In this document: positions 1-6,854 of the stretch, piece by piece | How the letters are laid out: the number at the start of each line of letters is the position of its first letter | How positions within the stretch are numbered: the first letter of the stretch is position 1 | The notes under the pieces: generated by a model | Database searches by the model: none | Told to the model about the DNA's origin: nothing | What the model saw: only the letters and a program-made list of their open reading frames with translations | Made by a program: the position numbers and the translations under genes | From: Campylobacterota bacterium | Lineage (GTDB): Bacteria > Campylobacterota > Campylobacteria > Campylobacterales > Sulfurovaceae | Reading direction: 5' to 3' | DNA: 7,842 nt | NCBI GenBank assembly: GCA_013153345.1 | Contig: JAADEQ010000021.1 | Coordinates: 1 to 7,842, forward strand

Positions 1-227
1 GAGCAATTTTAAGATATAAATTGGGAGATTTTATAATAAAATCTACCTCTTCTAATCTAAAGCCTCTAGCTAGATTTTATAAAATTAATTACCCGTATAT
101 ATTGGTTAAGCCTACTTTAGATAGTAGATTTTTAATCTGTAAAATTGATAGCTGTTTAAAAGAGGTAGATAGTTTTGAAGAGATAAAAGATAGTATTGAG
201 CAGTTAAAAAGGGAGATGTTAAAGTAG
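1..227 (+). CDS. C-terminal end of an unrecognised protein (5' partial)
   Basis: The reading frame is open from the window edge (first full codon at position 3) to a TAG at 225-227, giving about 74 residues. A TTG at 21 could be called a start, but nothing resembling a Shine-Dalgarno precedes it and the frame stays open upstream. I therefore read this as the tail of a gene that begins outside the window. The visible part has a mixed hydrophobic/basic stretch (roughly residues 1-50) with two cysteines, then a Glu/Lys-rich segment ending in an amphipathic helix (EEIKDSIEQLKREMLK). There is no membrane segment and no motif I recognise, so no function is proposed. It is convergent with the beta-barrel gene to its right, and the two stop codons are only 18 nt apart. 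Confidence 0.5.
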   Translation, partial: AILRYKLGDFIIKSTSSNLKPLARFYKINYPYILVKPTLDSRFLICKIDSCLKEVDSFEEIKDSIEQLKREMLK

Positions 228-230
228 AGA

Positions 231-250
231 GGTAAAGAGTTCTCTTTACC
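231..250. terminator. Hairpin between convergent genes
   Basis: GGTAAAGAG and CTCTTTACC form a perfect 9-bp inverted repeat around TT (in practice 8 bp with a 4-nt loop). It sits just after the left partial gene and overlaps the TAA stop (246-248) of the − strand barrel gene. Neither strand has a good T-run afterwards, so it is a plausible but non-canonical two-way terminator or mRNA 3'-end stabiliser. Confidence 0.5.
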
Positions 251-851
251 AGTTATACTCTACTCCTGTATGGATAGTATCAATTGTTATATCTTTATTT
301 CCTGTCTTTTTAAGAGGGCGTAGATATTCTAAATAAAATCCTGCCCCATCTTTTTTTCCCTTAACTTTTGGATTTATAGTATAAGAGGCTCCAACTCCCC
401 ATCCAAAGCCCTTTTCACTATCTTTTAATACTTCACAATCGGTTACTCCATATCCAAGTAGGGCATAGACATCTAGATGGTCAGTTACTGGGTATGTTGG
501 TTTAAGATATAGACCATAATGTTTTAGAGTTCTATCATCATCTCCCCAAGGTGTATAGAAATATTTAGCCTCAAGTCCTATATATGGATTAAAATAATAT
601 CCTGCTTTTAGATTATATCCATATGTAGTTGAGTCAGTGCTCTTTGCAATTGTTCCGCTAGTGCTCTCTATTGGAAGACATTCACACTCTGAGCTTGAAT
701 AGGTAAAACCCCCTCCAAGATATAGACCCAATGGAACTTTAATTACTGGTACTGGAATTGGTTTGCTAGGAGCTGGAATAAAGTTTTTTCCTGCATTTGC
801 CCCTAAAGTTAAAGCAACTAACAATCCCATACAAACTTTAACTTTTCCCAT
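246..851 (-). CDS. Outer-membrane beta-barrel protein (OmpA-like 8-strand barrel), copy A
   Basis: This encodes 201 residues, exported and predicted to sit in the outer membrane. Residues 1-20 are a Sec signal peptide (basic start, hydrophobic core, cleavage after ANA, then GKN). Residues about 23-40 are a Pro-rich linker. Residues 41-201 alternate aromatic/glycine strands and polar loops as expected for eight strands, ending in an aromatic residue (Trp) as in BAM-recognised barrels. The linked blocks TPWGDDD and LKHYGLYLKPTY, and KGFGWGVGA further on, are shared with the neighbouring copy B. Cysteines 56, 58 and 139 are also shared and map to predicted surface loops 1 and 3. The start is fixed by AAAAGGA (859-865) 7 nt upstream of the ATG; the later Met8 would destroy the signal peptide. 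Family knowledge (Omp_b-brl/OmpA-like) supports a structural, adhesion or small-solute role. The actual function is unknown. Confidence 0.87.
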   Translation of the reverse strand: MGKVKVCMGLLVALTLGANAGKNFIPAPSKPIPVPVIKVPLGLYLGGGFTYSSSECECLPIESTSGTIAKSTDSTTYGYNLKAGYYFNPYIGLEAKYFYTPWGDDDRTLKHYGLYLKPTYPVTDHLDVYALLGYGVTDCEVLKDSEKGFGWGVGASYTINPKVKGKKDGAGFYLEYLRPLKKTGNKDITIDTIHTGVEYNW

Positions 852-987
852 TCTATCATCCTTTTACATTAAATTTCACACAATCTTAACATTTATAATA
901 TTAATCTATTATTAAATTGGCCCATTTAATGAAAATAGTTTATAAAAAGGTTAAAATTTTTAATATAATTAAAAGGATAGAATGGGA
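846..987. repeat. Interrupted inverted repeat spanning the A leader; masks the A ribosome-binding site on read-through RNA
   Basis: The left arm (846-866) covers the start codon and Shine-Dalgarno of barrel gene A. The right arm (970-987) is its reverse complement apart from three extra bases (CAT, 857-859 or an equivalent placement) in the left arm: an 11-bp perfect block (846-856 with 977-987) plus 6-7 bp (860-866 with 970-976). A transcript reading from gene B into gene A would carry both arms and could fold the A start region into a long hairpin. A transcript starting at A's own promoter would lack the distal arm. The arms are seen directly; the regulatory role is inferred. Confidence 0.5.
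891..930 (-). promoter_or_regulatory. Putative promoter and palindromic operator for barrel gene A
   Basis: On the − strand, TATAAA (897-892) inside TATTATAAAT resembles a −10 box and would give a leader of roughly 35 nt before the ATG. The 20-bp palindrome ATTAAAT-TGGCCC-ATTTAAT (911-930) covers the matching −35 position, where a repressor or activator could bind. The −10 lacks the GnTATAAT form seen at other promoters here, so this call is tentative. Confidence 0.3.
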
Positions 988-1008
988 TAAAACTATTTTT
1001 ATTTAGAA

Positions 1009-1030
1009 GGAGTGCCCAAAAGAGCACTCT
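1009..1030. terminator. Weak hairpin downstream of barrel gene B
   Basis: GAGTGC (1010-1015) pairs with GCACTC (1024-1029) around an 8-nt loop, just after the TAA of gene B (1034-1036 on the − strand). On the − strand it is followed by CTTCTAAATAAAAATAG, not a real T-run. Termination would therefore be incomplete and read-through into gene A is plausible. Confidence 0.4.
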
Positions 1031-1033
1031 TTG

Positions 1034-1681
1034 TTAGTAGTGGAAAGATACTCCAACACTTCCAAGATTGGTTTTGATATCTTTATCATCATCTTTTCTT
1101 AAAGGTTGAGAATATTCAGCATATATTCCCCATCCTTTTTTTGCACCTTTATCTTTTTTATTAACTAAATACTCTGCTCCAACTCCCCATCCAAAACCTT
1201 TTTCATCAATATCTTGATAATCACACTCCGTCTTTCCATATCCAACAAGACCATAAACATCTATATTATCAGTTACTCCATATGTTGGTTTTAAATATAG
1301 ACCATAATGTTTTAGAGTCTTATCTTCATCTCCCCAAGGAGTATAGATATATCTAGCCTCTACTCCAATAAACTGGTTAAAATCATATCCAGCTCTTAGA
1401 TTAATTCCATATGTATCCCCAGTGCTCTCTCCAGTAGTTACACCATCAGTCGTTTGAAGTTCATCACACTCACACTCAGTATGAGCATATGTAAAACCTC
1501 CTCCAATATATAATCCAAGTGGAGGAGTAGATGTGGTAGTAGGAGCAGGAGTTTTAGGTGCAATTTCTGGTGCAAGTGGCACAGGAATTGGAGGTTCTGT
1601 TGCCATATCCTTGTTTTTACCAGCATTTACCAATGTTGCTAACGCTGCAGTTGCAACAATTGATATTAATACCTTTTTCAT
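1034..1681 (-). CDS. Outer-membrane beta-barrel protein (OmpA-like 8-strand barrel), copy B
   Basis: This 215-residue exported protein is a tandem paralogue of copy A. The signal peptide is residues 1-20 (MKK start, hydrophobic core, cleavage after VNA, same GKN mature start). A longer Pro/Thr-rich linker covers about 28-54. The barrel spans 55-215 and ends in Tyr. From residue 55 to 169 it aligns without gaps to A residues 41-155, with about 73 of 115 identical by hand count. The strongest blocks are TPWGDED, LKHYGLYLKPTY and EKGFGWGVGA. Cysteines 70, 72 and 153 match A's 56, 58 and 139 exactly. Loop 1 after CEC and the C-terminal third have diverged most, as is usual for surface-exposed barrel parts. 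GGAAGGG lies 4 nt before the ATG, with the fuller polypurine AAGAAGGAAGGG supporting this start. It is probably the first gene of a B-A transcription unit with its own promoter. The specific function is unknown. Confidence 0.88.
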   Translation of the reverse strand: MKKVLISIVATAALATLVNAGKNKDMATEPPIPVPLAPEIAPKTPAPTTTSTPPLGLYIGGGFTYAHTECECDELQTTDGVTTGESTGDTYGINLRAGYDFNQFIGVEARYIYTPWGDEDKTLKHYGLYLKPTYGVTDNIDVYGLVGYGKTECDYQDIDEKGFGWGVGAEYLVNKKDKGAKKGWGIYAEYSQPLRKDDDKDIKTNLGSVGVSFHY

Positions 1682-1709
1682 TTTGCCCTTCCTTCTTTTT
1701 ATCTTAAAA

Positions 1710-1718
1710 TGTTATAAT
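1710..1718 (+). promoter_or_regulatory. Extended −10 box facing right, overlapped by a −10 for barrel gene B facing left
   Basis: The sequence TGTTATAAT is a perfect TGnTATAAT (also GnTATAAT, the Campylobacterota form). It would start a + strand RNA near 1725. On the opposite strand TATAAC (1716-1711) is a 5/6 −10 box placed for a leader of about 22 nt ahead of barrel gene B. The two boxes share bases, so RNA polymerase could not occupy both at once. Confidence 0.5.
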
Positions 1719-1724
1719 TTGAAA

Positions 1725-1743
1725 GTATCCTTTAGAAGGATAC
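1725..1743. repeat. 19-bp inverted repeat: operator or RNA 5' hairpin
   Basis: GTATCCTT-TAG-AAGGATAC is a perfect 8-bp inverted repeat with a 3-nt centre. For leftward transcription of barrel gene B it occupies the −35 region, which suits a regulator site. For rightward transcription from 1710-1718 it begins at the predicted first base, so it would form a 5' stem-loop of the RNA. The two readings are not exclusive. Confidence 0.5.
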
Positions 1744-1766
1744 AACTCATAATATTACCCTTCCCT

Positions 1767-1804
1767 AAATGTAGGAGTGGCCCTATTCCACTCTTACATT
1801 TTTT
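1767..1804 (+). terminator. Strong rho-independent terminator on the + strand
   Basis: Positions 1767-1780 pair with 1788-1801 (14 pairs including one G·U, GC-rich at the top: GAGTGG with CCACTC). The loop is CCCTATT, and the 3' side runs into six consecutive T (1799-1804). This is the best intrinsic terminator in the window, yet no protein gene precedes it on this strand after 227. Confidence 0.8.
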
Positions 1805-1830
1805 AATATGGGAATACCATATTGTATAAT
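1805..1830. promoter_or_regulatory. Palindrome next to a TATAAT box
   Basis: AATATGG-GAATA-CCATATT (1805-1823) is a perfect 7-bp inverted repeat with a 5-nt centre. It begins directly after the terminator T-run, and a TATAAT (1825-1830) follows one base later. It looks like an operator at an additional, more distant promoter of the right-hand operon. That TATAAT lacks the G two bases upstream that the best boxes here have. Confidence 0.35.
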
Positions 1831-1930
1831 ATTAAACTTTTAATAAAACTTAAAATGGTCTTCTTTTAATATATTTTTTGTAGTTTGATTATAAAAATTT
1901 CTCTTTAAAACTTATAATAATTAAAGTTTA

Positions 1931-1966
1931 GATATAATCTTGCGATTTTTAAAGTAAGGATGATAG
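1931..1966 (+). promoter_or_regulatory. Main promoter and ribosome-binding site of the biosynthetic operon
   Basis: GATATAAT (1931-1938) fits GnTATAAT, giving a start near 1945 and a leader of about 22 nt. AAGGA (1956-1960) lies 6 nt before the ATG at 1967. A second TATAAT (1913-1918) lies exactly 20 bp upstream, and the 1840-1930 stretch is a run of A/T tracts typical of Campylobacterota promoters, which usually lack a −35. Confidence 0.6.
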
Positions 1967-3071
1967 ATGTTGCTATTTACTCCTGGGCCAACTCCTGTTA
2001 AGGAAGAAGTTAGATTAGAGATGGCAAAGCCTACAATTCACCATAGAACTCCAGAGTTTGAGGCTATTTTTAAGAGTGCAAGAGAGAATTTAAAAGAGCT
2101 TATGAAGATGGATGAGGTTATTTTTTTAGCAAGCTCTGGAACTGGTGCAATGGAGGCAAGCATATTAAATTTGTGCCATAAGAAAGCACTTGTAGTTAAT
2201 GCGGGGAAGTTTGGAGAGCGCTTTGGAAAGATTGTTAAGGCTTTTAATCTTGAGTTAGTTGAGCTAAAGTATGAGTGGGACAGCCCAGCAAATATTGAAG
2301 ATATTAAAAGAGCTTTAAGAGAGCATAGTGATATTGATGCAGTTGCACTCCAAATTTGTGAGAGCTCTGGAGGGCTTAGACACCCAATAGAAGAGATTGC
2401 AAAGGTTGTTAAAGAGCATAATAAAAATATAGTAGTAATTGCAGATGGAATTACTGCAGTTGGGGTTGAAGAGATTGATATAGAAAATATTGATGCATTA
2501 ATTACAGGAAGCCAAAAAGCTTTAATGCTGCCTCCTGGTCTTGCAATGATTGGGCTTAGCTCTTTAGCAGTAGAAAAGATAGGAGAGGGAAGAGGCTTCT
2601 ATTTTAATCTAAAAAGTGAGCTAAAAAAGCAGCAGCAAAATACAACTGCCTATACTCCTGCAACTACTTTAATTATTGGATTAAATAAGGTATTTGAAGA
2701 GATAGAAAAATTTGGTGGATTTGAGAGATTATATAGCACTACTAAAGCTCGCCATAAAGCAATGCTTAAAGCTCTTGAGGCGCTACATTTAAAAATCTAT
2801 CCAAAAGCTCCAGCGCTTGCAATGGCTACAATAATAGATAGTGATAGCGAAAAGATTAGAAAAATATTAAAGAGCGAATTTAGCGTAAATGTTGCTGGAG
2901 GGCAAGAGCATCTAAAGGGAAAAATCTTTAGAGTTAATAATATGGGTTTAATTGAAGATTATGAGATGTTATGGGTTATTGATTCAATTGAAAAGGCTTT
3001 AGATAAGTTAGGAAGAGCTAACTATAAAGGTGTTGGGGTAAAAGTATTTAATGAGGTTTTTAGGGAGAGTA

Positions 3072-3082
<11 letters not shown>
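1967..3082 (+). CDS. Class V PLP-dependent aminotransferase (serine/alanine-glyoxylate aminotransferase family)
   Basis: This 371-residue cytosolic fold-type I aminotransferase matches the family's usual length of about 370-390. The N-terminal block FTPGPTPV (4-11) and HHRTPEF (25-31) are family signatures. SSGTGAMEA (56-64) forms the phosphate-side loop. Asp160 in VIADG should contact the pyridine nitrogen. Lys184 in TGSQKALMLPPG is the predicted Schiff-base lysine. TPATT (230-234) and Arg322 in FRVNNMG fit cofactor and substrate carboxylate binding. Related enzymes transfer amino groups between serine or alanine and pyruvate or glyoxylate. The sequence does not settle the substrate, and a role in serine or glycine metabolism is inferred. 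The ATG has a well-placed AAGGA. It is first in the operon, and its last 11 nt overlap hisZ. Confidence 0.93.
3062..3067 (+). promoter_or_regulatory. Ribosome-binding site that sets the hisZ start
   Basis: AGGGAG inside the end of the aminotransferase gene lies 4 nt before ATG 3072. The alternative in-frame ATG at 3051 has no purine-rich sequence in front of it, so the shorter protein is preferred. Confidence 0.6.
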
Positions 3083-5155
<2,073 letters not shown>

Positions 5156-5157
<2 letters not shown>

Positions 5158-5161
5158 GGGG
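5156..5161 (+). promoter_or_regulatory. Ribosome-binding site that sets the DUF507 gene start
   Basis: AAGGGG overlaps the purA stop and sits 5 nt before ATG 5167. The in-frame GTG at 5161 shares its G with this site, so the GTG cannot be its start. Confidence 0.7.
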
Positions 5162-5166
5162 TGTTT

Positions 5167-5718
5167 ATGAGATTAAAGCCAAATCAGAGCCGATTGGTAG
5201 CAGGAAAGATTGTAAAAGATTTAATTAATGCTCCTTTTATAAAGCTATTAAAAGATAAAGAAAGCGTTATGGATGCAGTTGAGAAGATTATAAAAGAGCA
5301 TCTTGAACAAGAGAGAGCCCTTGATAATAAGGTAAAAGAGATTATTGAAGAGCATTATGAAGATATTGAGATGCAACAAGCAGATGAGAGGCAGCTATTT
5401 TTTATGATAAAAAAGCGCCTTGCCCCGGAATTTGGAATTATTATGAATTATGATGATAGATATAGTGATTTATCTCATAAGATTTTAGATGAGCTATATG
5501 AGGAGTATCTAATTGATTATGAGGTTAATGATAATCAGGTTAAAAATGTGATATTTAAGGCCTTTAAAGATTATATAAGCTCATATGATGAGATTGATGA
5601 TATTGTATATGAGAAGATTAAAAATATGAAAAAAGATTTAGTGCCTGGAAGTTTGGAGTATGAGATTTTATATGAGAGACTTTTTAAAGAAGAGCTAATT
5701 AGAAGAGGATTTATTTAG
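5167..5718 (+). CDS. DUF507 family protein with two internal repeats
   Basis: This is a 183-residue soluble, charged, helix-rich protein without signal peptide or membrane segment. The start MRLKPNQ is typical of DUF507, whose function is unknown. The protein is an internal duplication with a constant 91-residue offset: KIVKDLI (14-20) matches KILDELY (105-111), VMDAVEKIIKEHL (34-46) matches VKNVIFKAFKDYI (125-137), and LDNKVKEIIEE (52-62) matches IDDIVYEKIKN (143-153). Each half is therefore one domain of about 90 residues. It lies 9 nt after purA and 8 nt before carA. From memory, the same neighbours (purA, DUF507, carA) occur in Campylobacter, which suggests a conserved but unknown link to nucleotide metabolism or simple operon conservation. 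Confidence 0.9.
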   Translation: MRLKPNQSRLVAGKIVKDLINAPFIKLLKDKESVMDAVEKIIKEHLEQERALDNKVKEIIEEHYEDIEMQQADERQLFFMIKKRLAPEFGIIMNYDDRYSDLSHKILDELYEEYLIDYEVNDNQVKNVIFKAFKDYISSYDEIDDIVYEKIKNMKKDLVPGSLEYEILYERLFKEELIRRGFI

Positions 5719-5726
5719 GAGAGATA

Positions 5727-6854
5727 ATGCAAAAGGTTTGGCTATATTTTGAAAATGGGCTATTTTTAGAGGCTTTTAGCTTTGGAAGCAGTGGAACGGC
5801 AGTTGGAGAGGTTGTTTTTAATACTTCACTAACTGGCTATCAAGAGATAATCACAGACCCAAGTTATGCAGGGCAGTTTATTACCTTTACAATGCCAGAG
5901 ATTGGAAATGTTGGGATAAATGAGGATGATTTTGAAAGTAGGGGGGCTTTTTGTAAAGGTGTTATTGTTAGAAACTATCAAGATAGATACTCAAACTTTA
6001 GAGCCAAAGACTCTTTAGCAAATCTTTTAAAAAGGTATAATATTTTAGGAATTAGCAATATCGATACAAGATTTATTACCAAGATGCTAAGAGATGAGGG
6101 GGCTATGGAGATGGTAGCCTCAACTGAAATTAGCTCTAAAGAGGAGCTTAAAAAGATTTTAGAAAACTCCCCAAAAATTAGTGAGATAAACTATATTAAA
6201 GAGGTAACTACCTCAAAGCCTTATATCCACAAAACTGGAAAGTATGATGCAAAAGAGTTTAGGTATACAACGCCACCTACAAATAAAAAAATAGTTGCTT
6301 ATGATTTTGGAATTAAAAGAAATATCTTAAATGAGCTTGTAACTGCAGGATTGGAAGTTGAGGTTGTTCCTGCAAATACTCTTGCCAGTGAGGTAATTGA
6401 AAAGTTTAATAATAAAGAGATTGGTGGAGTATTTTTATCAAATGGGCCAGGAGACCCTTTGGTATTAAAAGAGCAAAAAGCAATTATTAAAGAGCTAATA
6501 GATTCAAATATTCCAATTTTTGCAATATGTCTTGGGCATCAGATGTTATCAATTGCTCATGGGCATAATACTTATAAACTCAAATTTGGCCACCATGGAG
6601 GGAATCATCCTGTAAAAAATAAAGAGGGGAAAGTTGAAATAACTGCGCAAAATCATAACTATAATGTACCAGATTCAATTACAAATGTAGCTGAGGTTAC
6701 TCATAAAAATCTGTTTGATAATACAATTGAGGGGCTAAAATATAAAGATAAAGATATAATTTCAGTTCAACACCATCCAGAAGCAAGCCCTGGGCCTCAT
6801 GAGAGTAGCTATATATTTAAAGAGTTTGCAGATATGGTAAAGGATTGCAGATGA
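5727..6854 (+). CDS. carA: Carbamoyl-phosphate synthase small (glutaminase) subunit
   Basis: CarA hydrolyses glutamine and passes ammonia to CarB, which makes carbamoyl phosphate for pyrimidine and arginine synthesis. Its 375 residues match the usual length. The N-terminal CPSase small-chain domain (about 1-140) has FNTSLTGYQEIITDPSYAGQ (31-50). The C-terminal class I glutamine amidotransferase domain (about 187-375) has LSNGPGDP (237-244), nucleophile Cys268 in CLGHQ, GHHGGNHPV (288-296) and the His350/Glu352 pair in QHHPEASPGP. The catalytic triad is complete. AGGAGA (5717-5722), overlapping the DUF507 stop, lies 4 nt before the ATG. carB is not in this window, so the two subunits are probably encoded apart. 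The final TGA overlaps the ddl start as ATGA. Confidence 0.97.
   Translation: MQKVWLYFENGLFLEAFSFGSSGTAVGEVVFNTSLTGYQEIITDPSYAGQFITFTMPEIGNVGINEDDFESRGAFCKGVIVRNYQDRYSNFRAKDSLANLLKRYNILGISNIDTRFITKMLRDEGAMEMVASTEISSKEELKKILENSPKISEINYIKEVTTSKPYIHKTGKYDAKEFRYTTPPTNKKIVAYDFGIKRNILNELVTAGLEVEVVPANTLASEVIEKFNNKEIGGVFLSNGPGDPLVLKEQKAIIKELIDSNIPIFAICLGHQMLSIAHGHNTYKLKFGHHGGNHPVKNKEGKVEITAQNHNYNVPDSITNVAEVTHKNLFDNTIEGLKYKDKDIISVQHHPEASPGPHESSYIFKEFADMVKDCR

Larger units (their letters stand above)
1725..1804 (+). ncRNA. Candidate small RNA divergent from barrel gene B
   Basis: The element has a perfect extended −10 box at 1710-1718, a predicted first base near 1725, a 5' stem-loop (1725-1743), an unpaired linker (about 1744-1766) and a strong intrinsic terminator ending at a six-T run (1799-1804), giving about 80 nt. 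No convincing ORF lies within it. The linker contains ACCCTTCCCT, whose CCCTTCC (1758-1764) is complementary to GGAAGGG in the Shine-Dalgarno of barrel gene B (1692-1686, − strand). Small RNAs that block outer-membrane protein translation are well known in other Proteobacteria. The promoter and terminator motifs are seen directly; the RNA itself and its target are inferred. Alternatively, the terminator may only shield the right-hand operon from leftover transcription. Confidence 0.42.

Noticed and set aside
21..227. Complete 68-residue gene starting at TTG 21
   Set aside because: The frame is open to the window edge and there is no ribosome-binding site before the TTG, so it is treated as the tail of a longer gene.
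964..969. TATAAT on the + strand as the promoter of an antisense RNA into gene B
   Set aside because: It lacks the upstream G, lies in generic AT-rich sequence and is followed only by a weak hairpin with a short TTT, so the support is too thin.
1438..1626. 62-residue open frame on the − strand
   Set aside because: It is a frame-shifted shadow inside barrel gene B with a Leu/His-rich translation and no own start signal.
1533..1829. 98-residue open frame on the + strand
   Set aside because: It lies mostly antisense to the signal peptide and linker of barrel gene B, runs across the terminator hairpin, has no ribosome-binding site and reads as low-complexity shadow sequence.
1725..1966. Riboswitch or attenuator controlling the biosynthetic operon
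   Set aside because: No known riboswitch core is visible, no leader peptide with repeated His codons is present, and a separate GnTATAAT promoter lies downstream of the terminator, so the operon does not need to read through it.
3051..3071. Earlier ATG start for hisZ at 3051
   Set aside because: No Shine-Dalgarno precedes it, while ATG 3072 has AGGGAG at good spacing and gives the usual N-terminus.
5161..5166. GTG start for the DUF507 gene at 5161
   Set aside because: It overlaps the AAGGGG ribosome-binding site; ATG 5167 gives the typical MRLKPNQ start.
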